A stretch of DNA of 64,000 nucleotides from Actibacterium naphthalenivorans (lineage in GTDB: Bacteria; Pseudomonadota; Alphaproteobacteria; Rhodobacterales; Rhodobacteraceae), in the NCBI RefSeq assembly GCF_014196965.1, contig NZ_JACIEQ010000001.1:1612001-1676000 (forward strand), written 5' to 3'. Numbering within the stretch: position 1 is the first letter of the stretch; the number at the start of each line of letters is the position of its first letter. The position numbers were made by a program, and so were the translations under genes. Shown one piece after another: positions 37,303 to 46,224 of this stretch. The notes beneath the pieces are model-generated. The model ran no database searches and was not told where the DNA came from. It saw only the letters and a list, made by a program, of their open reading frames with translations.

Positions 37303-37370
37303 TCCGCCGCTCGCCATTTCGTGAGGGCGCGGCAGGTGAAACGCCGCGGGAAAGTGCCTAGATCAGCCCT

Positions 37371-37976
37371 ATGAAAAAACTGCGCATGACACTGATGGCG
37401 CTTGCCGCCTCCTTTATCGCCCTTCCGGCCGTGGCCGCGGAAATTCCGCTGTCGCGGCTTTCGGCCTATCTGAACGGGCTGACCACGGCGCAGGGCGATT
37501 TCAGACAGATCAACACGGATGGCTCGGTGTCCGGCGGCCGGCTTTATATCCAGCGGCCGGGGCGCGCCCGGTTTGAATATGCCGCGCCGAATGATGCGCT
37601 GGTGATGGCCGGCGGCGGGCAGGTCGCGGTTTTCGATCCCAAGTCGAACCAGCCGCCCGAGCAATACCCGCTGGCACGAACACCACTGAACCTGATCCTG
37701 GCGCGCAACATCAATCTGGACGATGCCCGCATGGTGGTGGGACACATGGCCGAAGGCGATATGACGGCCGTTGTCGCGCAGGACCCGGAGCATCCGGAAT
37801 ACGGCACCATCAGGCTGGTGTTTGCCGACAACCCCGTGCGCCTGCGGAAATGGGTGATCACCGACGAGGCCGGCGGCATCACCACGGTGGAGCTGGGCGC
37901 GTTCGAGACAGGGATGAAGCTCGCGCCGAGCCTGTTCAACATCGTCCTCGAGGCACGGAACAGGGCCGGAGACTAG
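37371..37976 (+). CDS. lolA: LolA-like outer-membrane lipoprotein carrier protein
   Basis: A 201-residue periplasmic protein with a signal peptide (MKKLRMTLMALAASFIALPA, cleavage after VAA near 23). The mature chain has the LolA pattern: LSAYLNGLTTAQGDFRQI, GGRLYIQRPGRARFEYAAP and VIADRKWVITDEAG-like beta strands. LolA carries lipoproteins from LolCDE to the outer membrane. No LolB is near. It follows ftsK by 68 bases and overlaps the convergent transglycosylase-like gene's stop by four bases. Confidence 0.92.
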   Translation: MKKLRMTLMALAASFIALPAVAAEIPLSRLSAYLNGLTTAQGDFRQINTDGSVSGGRLYIQRPGRARFEYAAPNDALVMAGGGQVAVFDPKSNQPPEQYPLARTPLNLILARNINLDDARMVVGHMAEGDMTAVVAQDPEHPEYGTIRLVFADNPVRLRKWVITDEAGGITTVELGAFETGMKLAPSLFNIVLEARNRAGD

Positions 37977-38548
37977 CGGCAGCGCGCCAGTTGCACACGA
38001 TAGGTCGTCGCCCGCGACGCGACCTCATCCGCCACCCGGATCAGCCAGCTTTTGCTGCGATAGCTGCCACGGGCATAGCCGGTGTGGCCCTCGTGATAAG
38101 CCAGATACTGATTGCGCGCGTCCGACAGGGAGATCCCGTTGCGCGTGCGCGTCTTGTTCATGTACCAGCCCATGAAATCGGTGGCGTCATCGATCCGGTC
38201 GCGCCTGGCGCGGCGGTTGCCCGTCGCGTGCCGGTATTCATCCCATGTGCCGTCGAGCGCCTGGGCATAGCCATAGGCAGAGCTTTGGCGGCCCATCGGG
38301 ATGATGCCGAGCGCATAGCTCACTGGGGTGCGGGCATCACCGTCGAATTTGCTTTCCTGATAGATCGTGGCCATCTGCACATGTACCGGCACGCCCCAGC
38401 GGCGTTCTGTCCTGTTCATGGCGCGCAGGTATTTCGGGCGCTGGCTGACAATGCTGCAAGCGTCATCAAGATTGCGCGGAGGGCTGTCATACCCTCCGCC
38501 GCAACCGGCCAGAAGGGCCAGTACGGCTACGCGAAGAAGTCTGCTCAT
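37973..38548 (-). CDS. Lytic transglycosylase-like (SLT domain) lipoprotein
   Basis: A 191-residue putative lipoprotein. The N-terminal hydrophobic segment ends in a lipobox LAGC with the cysteine at residue 16, followed by a Gly-rich stretch. The catalytic glutamate sits in MATIYQESKFDGDA, and AYGYAQALDGTWDEYR, ATDFMGWYMNKT and NQYLAYHEGHTGYARG match family-19-like / SLT lytic transglycosylase domains. It would cleave peptidoglycan with 1,6-anhydro product. It is convergent with lolA, sharing their last bases. Confidence 0.88.
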   Translation of the reverse strand: MSRLLRVAVLALLAGCGGGYDSPPRNLDDACSIVSQRPKYLRAMNRTERRWGVPVHVQMATIYQESKFDGDARTPVSYALGIIPMGRQSSAYGYAQALDGTWDEYRHATGNRRARRDRIDDATDFMGWYMNKTRTRNGISLSDARNQYLAYHEGHTGYARGSYRSKSWLIRVADEVASRATTYRVQLARCR

Positions 38549-38621
38549 CTGCCTCTCGCATTCTTTGTTTTTTGGCAGAATACGTAAAATGCCGCCCGTT
38601 TGGAACGGGCAACATGCCGGG

Positions 38622-39503
38622 TCAGATCAAAAATGCGAGGGTGAGAGGTATTGTCGCAACCGACAGCAGCGTCGAAACGACGACAAGCCCGGCCACCGCA
38701 TCCGCGTCGGCCCCGTATTTCTCGGCCAGCAGATAGGACGTGACGGCGACAGGCGTCGAGATCTGAAGCACCAGAACCGCGAAGGGTTCCGGCGCCAGAC
38801 CGAACAGCCGGCCGACGATCCAGGCCGCCGCGATGCACAGCACGACCTTGGCCAGCGACAGCCACAGCGACAGGGGCACATGGCTGGGCCGAAGCCGCGC
38901 GACGGCCACGCCAAGCGTGATCAGCATGATCGGGATCGCCATCTGCCCGGCGAGTTCGAGCGTGTTGGTCAGAAAACGCGGCGTGTGCCAGCCCTGCCAC
39001 AGGAACACCCCGCCCAGAACGGTTGCGCCCACCAGCGGCTCCTTGATCACCTTCAGCGGCGAGCCATCGCCGGACACCATCCAAATCCCTGCGGTAAAAG
39101 AGAAAATCGCCATCACCGCGAACACGACCACGGCATAGCCAAGCCCGGTTTCGCCAAAGGCGAACAAAGCCAGCGGCAGGCCCATATTGCCGGTATTGCC
39201 GAAGATCAGGGGCGCGAGATAGGTGCGCCGATCCAGCCCCCCGAGGGAAACGAGCGCCAGACACAGCACGGTGACCGCGCCATAGGCGGCGAGCGCGGCA
39301 AGTGAAAGCGTGGTCAGCGCCTGCGGCTCGATCTCGGTTCTCATCAGCGAAGTGAAGATCAGGCAAGGCACCGAAAGGGTCATGGCCAGGCGGGTCACGA
39401 ACTCCACCCGGTACTCAAACCCCATGCGGACCCAGAAAAATCCGATCGCCGCCAGCAGGAAAACCGGGGCCACAATCTCGAGCACTGTCAGGACGATGTT
39501 CAC
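38622..39503 (-). CDS. AEC (auxin efflux carrier) family transporter
   Basis: A 293-residue inner-membrane protein with about ten hydrophobic segments. The first half has MTLSVPCLIFTSLMRT and GNTGNMGLPLALFAFGETGL, the typical AEC motif with glycine-asparagine kinks, and the second half repeats the topology. Substrates known for the family include malate, malonate and auxin; none can be assigned here. The start is GTG at 39503. It is divergent from hspQ, sharing 84 bases. Confidence 0.9.
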   Translation of the reverse strand: MNIVLTVLEIVAPVFLLAAIGFFWVRMGFEYRVEFVTRLAMTLSVPCLIFTSLMRTEIEPQALTTLSLAALAAYGAVTVLCLALVSLGGLDRRTYLAPLIFGNTGNMGLPLALFAFGETGLGYAVVVFAVMAIFSFTAGIWMVSGDGSPLKVIKEPLVGATVLGGVFLWQGWHTPRFLTNTLELAGQMAIPIMLITLGVAVARLRPSHVPLSLWLSLAKVVLCIAAAWIVGRLFGLAPEPFAVLVLQISTPVAVTSYLLAEKYGADADAVAGLVVVSTLLSVATIPLTLAFLI

Positions 39504-39587
39504 ACACTGTTTCCTTATTCTGCGGGGGCCTGCATGGACATTGCGCCAAACGAGGGGTAACTACAAAGTGGTGGGGGTTGCAACGGC

Positions 39588-39914
39588 ATGCTGAAGTCGC
39601 AGGCTAAATATCATCTTGGGCAGGTGGTCCGCCATCGGAAACACCCCTTTCGGGGTGTCGTTTTCGACGTGGACGCGATGTTCTCGAACACCGAGGATTG
39701 GTATGACGCCATCCCCGAAGACAGCCGGCCGTCCAAGGATCAGCCGTTTTACCACCTGCTGGCCGAGAATGACCAAAGCTATTACGTGGCCTATGTCTCG
39801 GAGCAGAACCTGCTGCCCGACGAAACCGGAGAGCCGGTGGACCACCCCGATCTTCCCGACCTGTTCGGCGATTTCGAGGATGGCCATTACCCGCTTCAGT
39901 TTCAGCTCAACTGA
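39588..39914 (+). CDS. hspQ: Heat shock protein HspQ (YccV-like hemimethylated-DNA-binding family)
   Basis: A 108-residue protein with the YccV fold: KYHLGQVVRHRKHPFRGVVFDVD, then WYDAIPEDSRPSKDQPFYHLLAEN and YVAYVSEQNLLPD. In E. coli HspQ binds hemimethylated oriC and is a specificity-enhancing factor for Lon protease. The start ATG at 39588 gives the usual MLKSQAKYHLG. It has its own upstream region shared with the AEC gene. Confidence 0.95.
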   Translation: MLKSQAKYHLGQVVRHRKHPFRGVVFDVDAMFSNTEDWYDAIPEDSRPSKDQPFYHLLAENDQSYYVAYVSEQNLLPDETGEPVDHPDLPDLFGDFEDGHYPLQFQLN

Positions 39915-39917
39915 CCG

Positions 39918-41522
39918 CTAGTATCCCAGCGCGCAGCCATCCTTTCGCGGGTCCGACGCGCCCTGAAGCACACCGTTTTCATCGTCAATCAGAATAGCCT
40001 GCGCGCCGCCGATCGGCACCTCGGGGGTGCCGACCTTATGGCCCATCTCGGCCAGTTCGGCGCGCACCTTGTCAGGATAACCGCGCTCCACCATCATCTG
40101 GCCGGCGTCGGAAAAACTGCGCGGGGCATCGATGGCGGCCTGGGGGTGAAGGCCGAAATCGACGATATTGGTGATCAGCCTGGAATGCCCGTTGGGCTGA
40201 TAGGCGCCGCCCATCACGCCGAAGGGCATGATCACCTTGCCGCTCTTTTTCAGCATGCCGGGGATGATCGTGTGCATCGGCCGCTTGCCACCGCCCGCCT
40301 CGTTCGGGTGGCCCGGCTCCAGCGAAAAGCCGAAACCGCGGTTCTGGAACAGCACCCCGAATTTCGATGATGCGATGCCGGAGCCGAAGCTGTGGAAGAT
40401 CGAATAGATCAGCGATACCGCCATCCTGTCCTTGTCGATCACGGTCAGGTAGATGGTTTCGCGGTGCACCCTGTCCGACGCGGCGCGCGGGTCGGGCATC
40501 GCCGATTTCGGATCGATCAGCGCGGCGAGATCCGCGCCCAGTTCGGGCGAGAGCATATGCGGCAGCCGCGTCATATAGTCGGGGTCGGCCAGAAACCGGT
40601 CGCGGGCGTCATAGGCCAGCTTGGCGGCCTCCGCCTCGATATGCGCGCGCGCGGTGCCGAAGGGATCCATCCCGGCGACGTCGAAATGAGACAGGATGTT
40701 GTTGAGCAGGATCGCGGTCGCGCCCTGGCCGTTTGGCGGATGCTCCACCATTTCGACATCCTTGTAGGCGCCGCTGACCGGATCGGTATAGTCGCAGGCC
40801 GTCGCCGCGAAATCATCCAGCGTGTGAACCCCGCCAAGGGCACGCAACGCGGCGACCATGTCTTCGGCAACCTCGCCCTCATAGAACCCGGCCCGGCCTT
40901 CCAGGGCGACGCGGCGCAGAACCTCGGCCTGTTGCGGATGGCGAAAGACCTGGCCCGCCACCGGGGCCTTGCCCGCCAGCAGATAGTGATCGCGCGCGTC
41001 TCCCTGCAGGGTGGATGCGGCTATGCGCCAGTCCATCGCGGTACGCGGGGCAACCGGTACGCCCGCCTCGGCATAGTGGATCGCGGGGGCGAGCGCGGCC
41101 TTGAGCCCGATCCGGCCCCAGTCTTTCGACAGTCGGCAGAAGGCGTCGATGGCGCCGGGGATGGTCACGGCCTCGGGCCCGCCGGAGGAGATGCCGGACA
41201 TCGGCGCACCTGGGGTTTTTGCCTGCCCGGCGACGCGCAGCTTTTCGGCTGACAGGGCCGCAGGGGCGCGGCCGGATCCGTTCAGCGCGATGATCTTTTC
41301 GTCGCCGGCCGGTTTCAGAAGCACGAAACAGTCGCCCCCGATACCGGTCATCTGTGGTTCGCAGATGCCAAGCAGCACGGCGCCGGCAATCGCGGCATCC
41401 ACGGCGTTTCCGCCCGCTTCGAGGATCTGCACCGCGACCTTGGCCGCCAGCGGATGCGATGTGGCGCAAATCCCGTTCTGTGCGAACACGGGCGACCGGC
41501 CCGGAAGATGAAAATCACGCAT
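39918..41522 (-). CDS. Gamma-glutamyltransferase family protein
   Basis: A 534-residue N-terminal nucleophile hydrolase. It begins without an evident signal peptide. The large-subunit part shows GGNAVDAAIAGAVLLGICEPQMTGIGGDCF; the self-cleavage/nucleophile threonine is in HRETIYLTVIDKDRMAVSL (about residue 354). The C-terminal half has GGGKRPMHTIIPGML and MGGAYQPNGHSRLITN. GGT transfers gamma-glutamyl groups from glutathione or related compounds. Cytoplasmic location would fit the absent signal. The ATG at 41522 sits after a 193-base intergenic region in which I recognise nothing definite. Confidence 0.93.
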   Translation of the reverse strand: MRDFHLPGRSPVFAQNGICATSHPLAAKVAVQILEAGGNAVDAAIAGAVLLGICEPQMTGIGGDCFVLLKPAGDEKIIALNGSGRAPAALSAEKLRVAGQAKTPGAPMSGISSGGPEAVTIPGAIDAFCRLSKDWGRIGLKAALAPAIHYAEAGVPVAPRTAMDWRIAASTLQGDARDHYLLAGKAPVAGQVFRHPQQAEVLRRVALEGRAGFYEGEVAEDMVAALRALGGVHTLDDFAATACDYTDPVSGAYKDVEMVEHPPNGQGATAILLNNILSHFDVAGMDPFGTARAHIEAEAAKLAYDARDRFLADPDYMTRLPHMLSPELGADLAALIDPKSAMPDPRAASDRVHRETIYLTVIDKDRMAVSLIYSIFHSFGSGIASSKFGVLFQNRGFGFSLEPGHPNEAGGGKRPMHTIIPGMLKKSGKVIMPFGVMGGAYQPNGHSRLITNIVDFGLHPQAAIDAPRSFSDAGQMMVERGYPDKVRAELAEMGHKVGTPEVPIGGAQAILIDDENGVLQGASDPRKDGCALGY

Positions 41523-41715
41523 GCTTTCCGTCCCTTGAGTTGTTGCGAACCTTAGGGCTGCGCTGCGGGAATTCCAAACGGATTTCGTGGGAAAAGTCGA
41601 TGCATAAGACCTCGACGCCACGCACTGGGTGGGGGCTGTTGACGCAGCGCCGAGGGAAGCCATATGCAGCTACACTTGCACCATCACCGGACATTCGGGC
41701 TGCGATGTGGATTCA

Positions 41716-42177
41716 TTATGGCTGTTTTGAGGCGGGGCCATCTCCGTGGCAATCAAGGCCCATCAGGAAGCTGAGCCGGTTCAGGCCACCATCCCGGCAA
41801 TAGGTCAGCTCGCGGGTCAGGGTCCGGATGATGTGCCAGCCGAACCCGCCTTCGGGCAGATCGTCGAGGGTGGGATCGGGGTTCACCGCCCGGCCTTCGG
41901 GAAGCTGGCCGCCGGGCATCGCGCGCCCTGTGTCCATCAAGGTCAGCTTCAGCTCGGGCGGCCGGTGCTGAAGCTCCAGGTCGACGGGGCCGGGGGCGCC
42001 TTCGCCATAAGCGTGTTCGGCGATGTTGTTGAGCGCCTCCGCCAGAACCAGTTCGACGGAGCCGCAAAACTCTTCATCGATGCCGGCGGATCTTATCCAG
42101 GAGGTCACCTCGCCCAGGGCCAGACGCACGGCCATCGGTTCGCCGGGGAAGGAGAGTTTGAAATCGGCGGTATTCAT
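41716..42177 (-). CDS. Anti-sigma regulatory factor (RsbW-like serine/threonine kinase, GHKL ATPase)
   Basis: A 153-residue GHKL-type ATP-binding protein. It has the N box VELVLAEALNNIAEHAYGE (about 38-56), the DTGRAMPGG segment and EGGFGWHIIRTLT, as in RsbW/SpoIIAB-type anti-sigma factors that phosphorylate an anti-sigma-factor antagonist. The STAS partner is directly upstream (42239-42583), completing two parts of a partner-switch. No PP2C phosphatase or sigma factor is in the window. The start at 42177 is chosen because an upstream in-frame start would overlap the STAS gene and add a Pro-rich tail. Confidence 0.88.
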   Translation of the reverse strand: MNTADFKLSFPGEPMAVRLALGEVTSWIRSAGIDEEFCGSVELVLAEALNNIAEHAYGEGAPGPVDLELQHRPPELKLTLMDTGRAMPGGQLPEGRAVNPDPTLDDLPEGGFGWHIIRTLTRELTYCRDGGLNRLSFLMGLDCHGDGPASKQP

Positions 42178-42238
42178 GGTGTCAGTCTGTTCTTTCCGCG
42201 TGACGTCAGGGGGGCTGCGATCACGGTCCATCCCCCGG

Positions 42239-42583
42239 TCAGGCGGCGGTTGCGCCGGGGGCGACGGCCCCGTTGATGCTGTCATGCAGGGTAAAGACCG
42301 AATCCATCCGGGTCAGGCGGAAAACCTTGGCAACCGTGGGCGTCAGCCCGGCAAGTTCCAGCCGCCGCTCGGGCCCGAGGTATTTCATGAACGACACCAC
42401 CGCGCCGAGCCCGCTGCTGTCGAGAAAATCGACGCGTGACATATCGACGACGACGCGCTGATGCGGAGTTTCCGAGATTTCGCGCATCCTGTCCTTGAAC
42501 TGGATCGCCACGGCGGCGTCGATTCGGTCGTCGATCACCGTCACGACCAGCGCATCGCCGTGCTCCTTAGCCTGAAGTTCCAT
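42239..42583 (-). CDS. STAS domain anti-sigma factor antagonist (RsbV-like)
   Basis: A 114-residue STAS protein. The phosphorylatable serine site DFLDSSGLG is at about 53-60 (S56/S57). In the dephospho form such proteins bind the anti-sigma kinase and free the sigma factor; phosphorylation reverses this. The predicted kinase follows leftward after 61 bases, suggesting an operon. The two-gene partner-switch may control a stress sigma factor located elsewhere. Confidence 0.92.
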   Translation of the reverse strand: MELQAKEHGDALVVTVIDDRIDAAVAIQFKDRMREISETPHQRVVVDMSRVDFLDSSGLGAVVSFMKYLGPERRLELAGLTPTVAKVFRLTRMDSVFTLHDSINGAVAPGATAA

Positions 42584-42709
42584 CTGCCACTCCTGATGTT
42601 GCCGTCACGGGCAGGCTAGACGGCAATCCTTACCAACCGGTATCCATCGGATGAGAGTCGCAAAGCGGCAGAAGCTGCGGCGCCGGGCACCTCGGGAAAG
42701 GGCAGAGGC

Positions 42710-43165
42710 ATGGATTACACCGAACTTGCGAAAACCGTCGCCGCACTGGTGGAGGGCGAGCGTGACACCATCGCTCTGATGGCCACGCTTGCCTGCGAAA
42801 TTCACCATGCCGACGACCGGTTCGACTGGACCGGGTTCTATCGCAACATGGGCGATGACGTGCTGAAGATCGGCCCCTACCAGGGCGGGCACGGCTGCCT
42901 GGTGATCCCTTTTTCGCGCGGCGTCTGCGGCGCGGCGGCGCGCACCGGCGCGGTGCAGCTGGTCGATGATGTCGAGGCTTTCCCGGGCCATATCGCCTGC
43001 GCCGCCTCGACCCGGTCCGAGATCGTGCTGCCGGTGCGCGGCGGGCGGGGCGAATTGCTGGGCGTGCTCGACATCGACAGCAATCAGCCCGCCGCCTTCA
43101 ATCAGGAGGATGCGAAAGGGCTGCAGGCGATTTTGGATGCGACCTTCGGCGTGGTCGAAGGCTGA
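42710..43165 (+). CDS. msrC: Free methionine-(R)-sulfoxide reductase (GAF domain fRMsr)
   Basis: A 151-residue single GAF-domain protein. The three cysteines of fRMsr are at C63, C73 and C97 in GHGCLVIPFSRGVCG and GHIACAASTRSEI, with the DIDSNQPAAF loop that ends the active site. It reduces free methionine-R-sulfoxide, using thioredoxin. GGCAGAGG is a modest RBS. Divergent from the STAS gene with 126 bases between. Confidence 0.92.
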   Translation: MDYTELAKTVAALVEGERDTIALMATLACEIHHADDRFDWTGFYRNMGDDVLKIGPYQGGHGCLVIPFSRGVCGAAARTGAVQLVDDVEAFPGHIACAASTRSEIVLPVRGGRGELLGVLDIDSNQPAAFNQEDAKGLQAILDATFGVVEG

Positions 43166-43230
43166 CCCGTGCACCGGAGTTTCCGGCCGGGGGCTGGCGG
43201 CGCGGCGGTTGCTCGACTAAGTGATGGCGC

Positions 43231-43878
43231 ATGACCGACGCCTATAGCCCGCCCGACACCCCGCTGGACATCCTGTACCAGGATCATGAGCTGCTGATCG
43301 CGAACAAGCCCGCCGGGCTGTTGTCTGTTCCCGGCAAGGGCGCGCATCTGGCCGATTGCCTGTTGTCGCGGGTTCAGGCCGCGTTCCCCGAGGCGCTTCT
43401 GGTGCACCGGCTGGATCGCGACACCTCTGGCGTGATGGTCTTTGCCCTGACGCCGAATGCGCAGCGCCACCTCGGCCTGCAATTCGAGAAACGCATGGTA
43501 AAGAAAACCTACGTGGCGCAGGTCTGGGGCCGGCTGGCGCCAAAGACCGGCACCGTGGATCTACCGCTGATCGTTGACTGGCCGAACCGGCCGAAACAGA
43601 TGGTCGATCATGAAAACGGCAGGGCGGCGGTCACCGACTGGCGCGTGGTGCGCAGTGACGAGACCACGACGCGGGTCAGGCTCTATCCCAAGACCGGGCG
43701 CAGCCATCAGCTGCGGGTGCATATGCTGGCGCTGGGGCATCCCATCCTGGGAGATCCGTTCTACGCCGAAGGCGCGGCGCGCGCGGCCGAGCGGCTGATG
43801 CTGCATGCCGAAAACCTGCGGCTGCGCCACCCCGATGGCGGCCGGGGCATGAGCTTCAGCGTCAAATGCCCGTTCTGA
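43231..43878 (+). CDS. RluA family pseudouridine synthase
   Basis: A 215-residue pseudouridine synthase. The catalytic aspartate is D62 in HRLDRDTSG. The motifs KPAGLLSVPGKG, KKTYVAQVWG and KTGRSHQLRVHMLALGHPILGD are typical of RluA. No S4 domain, and length fits RluA rather than RluC/RluD; the most likely target is 23S rRNA U746 and tRNA U32, by family analogy only. Follows msrC at 65 bases. ATG with modest upstream GCGG. Confidence 0.92.
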   Translation: MTDAYSPPDTPLDILYQDHELLIANKPAGLLSVPGKGAHLADCLLSRVQAAFPEALLVHRLDRDTSGVMVFALTPNAQRHLGLQFEKRMVKKTYVAQVWGRLAPKTGTVDLPLIVDWPNRPKQMVDHENGRAAVTDWRVVRSDETTTRVRLYPKTGRSHQLRVHMLALGHPILGDPFYAEGAARAAERLMLHAENLRLRHPDGGRGMSFSVKCPF

Positions 43879-43921
43879 CGGCACCGGGCCGGCGCGAACC
43901 GCCCGCCCCGGCACGATGGGC

Positions 43922-45361
43922 CTATTCGGCGGCCCAGCCCGACACAGCCTTGACCTCCAGAAAATCCTCAAGGCCCCAGACACCGCCTTCGCGCCCGTTG
44001 CCCGAATGTTTCGTGCCGCCGAACGGGCTGCCCGCGGCGCGGCTTTTGCCGTTCACCTCGACCATGCCCGAGCGAAGCCGCCGGACCACGCGGTTGGTGC
44101 GCGCGCCATCCTGCGATTGCACATAGTTGGTCAGGCCGTATTCGGTGTCATTGGCGATGCGGATCGCCTCTTCCTCGGTCTCGAAGGGGATGATCGACAG
44201 GACCGGCCCGAAAATCTCCTGCCGCGCAATGGTCATGTCGTTGTGCACGTCTGCAAAGACCGTGGGGCGCACGAAATAGCCGCGATTGAACCCCTCGGGC
44301 CGGCCAAGCCCGCCCGCGACCAGCCGCGCGCCTTCGGCGATGCCGGTTTCGATCATGCCCTGCACCTTGTCGAACTGCGCCTGGCTGACCACCGGGCCGA
44401 TGTGCCGCCCCCTGTCATGGCCGGAGCCGACAGCAAGGCCCGTCGCCACCCCGGCCGCCGTTTCCACGGCGTCGTCATAGATGTCGCGCTGCACCAGCAT
44501 CCGTGTGGGGGCGTTGCACGACTGGCCGGTGTTGTTGAAACAGTGCTGGGCACCGCGCTGAACCGCTTTTTCATCGGCATCGGCGAAGATGATGTTGGCG
44601 CCCTTGCCGCCCAGTTCCAGATGCACGCGCTTCAGCGTGTCGGCGGCGTTTTTGGAAATCGCGATGCCCGCGCGGGTCGATCCGGTGAACGAGATCATGT
44701 CGACATCCGGATGGCCCGAAAGCTGTGTGCCGACGCCGGCACCATCGCCGTTGACCAGGTTGAACACGCCCGCCGGCACGCCGGCCTCGTCGAGGATCTC
44801 GGCGAACAGCAGCGATGACAGCGGCGCGATTTCCGAAGGCTTCAGCACCATGGTGCAGCCGGTCGCCAGGGCCGGAATCACCTTCAGCGTGACCTGATTC
44901 ATCGGCCAGTTCCACGGGGTGATCATGCCGATCACGCCGATCGGCTCCATCAGGATACGGTCATGCGGGGCGTGCGCGCCCAGCAGGCGCTCAAACTCGA
45001 AATCCTTCATCGCACGGATGAAGTTCTTGATGTGCCAGCTGCCTGTGGTGGCCTGCGATGATTTCGCGAAATCGATCGGCGCGCCCATCTCCAGGCTGAT
45101 GGCTTCGGCCATGTCGTCCGAGCGGCGATTGTAGATGTCGAGGATTCGCTCGATCAGCGCAAGACGCTCGGCCTTGTCCGAAAAAGCCCAGCTTTCAAAG
45201 GCCGCGCGGGCGGCGGCGACGGCGGCATTCGTGTCGGCCTCGGCCCCCAGAGAGATCACCGCACAGGTGTCTTCGGTCGAGGGGTCTATAACGCCGAAAT
45301 CATTGGCGGCGCTGGGATCAACCCATTGCCCGTTGATATAGAACTGGCGTTTTTCGATCAT
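43922..45361 (-). CDS. Aldehyde dehydrogenase family protein
   Basis: A 479-residue NAD(P)+-dependent aldehyde dehydrogenase. It has PWNWPMNQVTLKVIPALATGCTMVLKPSE, FTGSTRAG (NAD-binding), catalytic Glu in ELGGKGANI (about 249), and catalytic Cys in NTGQSCNAPTRML (about 281). The C-terminal AAGSPFGGTKHSGNGRE closes the active site. Substrate unknown. The ATG at 45361 is 135 bases from the divergent peroxiredoxin gene. Confidence 0.95.
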   Translation of the reverse strand: MIEKRQFYINGQWVDPSAANDFGVIDPSTEDTCAVISLGAEADTNAAVAAARAAFESWAFSDKAERLALIERILDIYNRRSDDMAEAISLEMGAPIDFAKSSQATTGSWHIKNFIRAMKDFEFERLLGAHAPHDRILMEPIGVIGMITPWNWPMNQVTLKVIPALATGCTMVLKPSEIAPLSSLLFAEILDEAGVPAGVFNLVNGDGAGVGTQLSGHPDVDMISFTGSTRAGIAISKNAADTLKRVHLELGGKGANIIFADADEKAVQRGAQHCFNNTGQSCNAPTRMLVQRDIYDDAVETAAGVATGLAVGSGHDRGRHIGPVVSQAQFDKVQGMIETGIAEGARLVAGGLGRPEGFNRGYFVRPTVFADVHNDMTIARQEIFGPVLSIIPFETEEEAIRIANDTEYGLTNYVQSQDGARTNRVVRRLRSGMVEVNGKSRAAGSPFGGTKHSGNGREGGVWGLEDFLEVKAVSGWAAE

Positions 45362-45496
45362 GGGACGCTCCCTTGGAATTTGCGCGACACTCTGTCACCG
45401 GCCCGATTTCTGTGCAAGTTTGGGATGAACTCGCACGATTTGGAATCTATCTAGAATACGGAAGCTAGTTCCGCCAGACAGGAAAGGAAGACCTCC

Positions 45497-46150
45497 ATGG
45501 CACTTCGCATCAATGATACGGCCCCGAATTTTTCCGCCGACACCACCGAAGGCATGATCGATTTTCACGAGTGGATCGGCGACAGCTATGCAATCCTGTT
45601 TTCCCACCCCAAAGACTTCACCCCGGTCTGCACCACCGAATTCGGCGCGGCCGCCCAATTGGCCGACGAGTTTGCCAAGCGCAACACCAAGGTGATCGGC
45701 ATTTCCGTGGACAGTGTGGAAGAGCACAAGAAGTGGAAGGCCGATGTCGAAAGCTTTTCCGGCGCCAAGATGGGCTTTCCGATCATCGCCGATGACGAGC
45801 TGAAGATCGCCAAGCTCTATGACATGCTGCCGGCCGAGGCCTATCTGCCCGATGGCCGCACCCCCGCTGATACTGCGACGGTGCGCACCACCTTCATCAT
45901 CAACCCGCAAAAGAAGATCGAGCTGATGCTGATCTATCCGATGTCGGTCGGCCGCAACTTCGACGAGATCCTGCGCGCGCTGGATGCGATCCAGATCGCC
46001 AAGGACACGCCGATTGCCACGCCGGCCAACTGGCGCCCGGGCGACGATGTGATCGTGGCGCTGTCGCTGACCACCGATCAGGCGAAAGAGAAGTTCGGCG
46101 AGGTGAAGGAAGTCTTCTCCTATCTGCGCACGGTCAAAGCGCCCGAGTAA
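45497..46150 (+). CDS. 1-Cys peroxiredoxin (Prx6 type)
   Basis: A 217-residue peroxiredoxin that reduces peroxides. The peroxidatic cysteine is C45 in SHPKDFTPVCTTEFG. The family-typical NWRPGDDVIVA near the C-terminus and the long C-terminal extension mark the Prx6 group, which works with a single cysteine. AAGGAAGA is close to the ATG. The upstream 135 bases are shared with the aldehyde dehydrogenase gene, and include a GGAA/TTCC inverted repeat near 45462-45475 of unknown meaning. A strong terminator follows. Confidence 0.95.
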   Translation: MALRINDTAPNFSADTTEGMIDFHEWIGDSYAILFSHPKDFTPVCTTEFGAAAQLADEFAKRNTKVIGISVDSVEEHKKWKADVESFSGAKMGFPIIADDELKIAKLYDMLPAEAYLPDGRTPADTATVRTTFIINPQKKIELMLIYPMSVGRNFDEILRALDAIQIAKDTPIATPANWRPGDDVIVALSLTTDQAKEKFGEVKEVFSYLRTVKAPE

Positions 46151-46174
46151 CCACCCGGCATCGTCGGAATGAAA

Positions 46175-46208
46175 AAGGCCCCGGTGTTTCCACCGGGGCC
46201 TTTCCTTG
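46175..46208. terminator. Bidirectional rho-independent terminator between peroxiredoxin and pnp
   Basis: A 12-bp stem (46175-46186 with 46191-46202) and TTTC loop, with a T-rich run on the plus strand (TTTCCTTG) and, read on the minus strand, TTTTTCA. It lies between the convergent stops of prx (46150) and pnp (46225). Confidence 0.85.
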
Positions 46209-46224
46209 TTCATGCAGGGCTGGC

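Noticed and set aside
41523-41715. The 193-base gap between the gamma-glutamyltransferase gene and the anti-sigma kinase
   Set aside because: Searched for a small gene, tRNA or hairpin; none is convincing. It probably only holds a promoter region for the minus-strand GGT gene.
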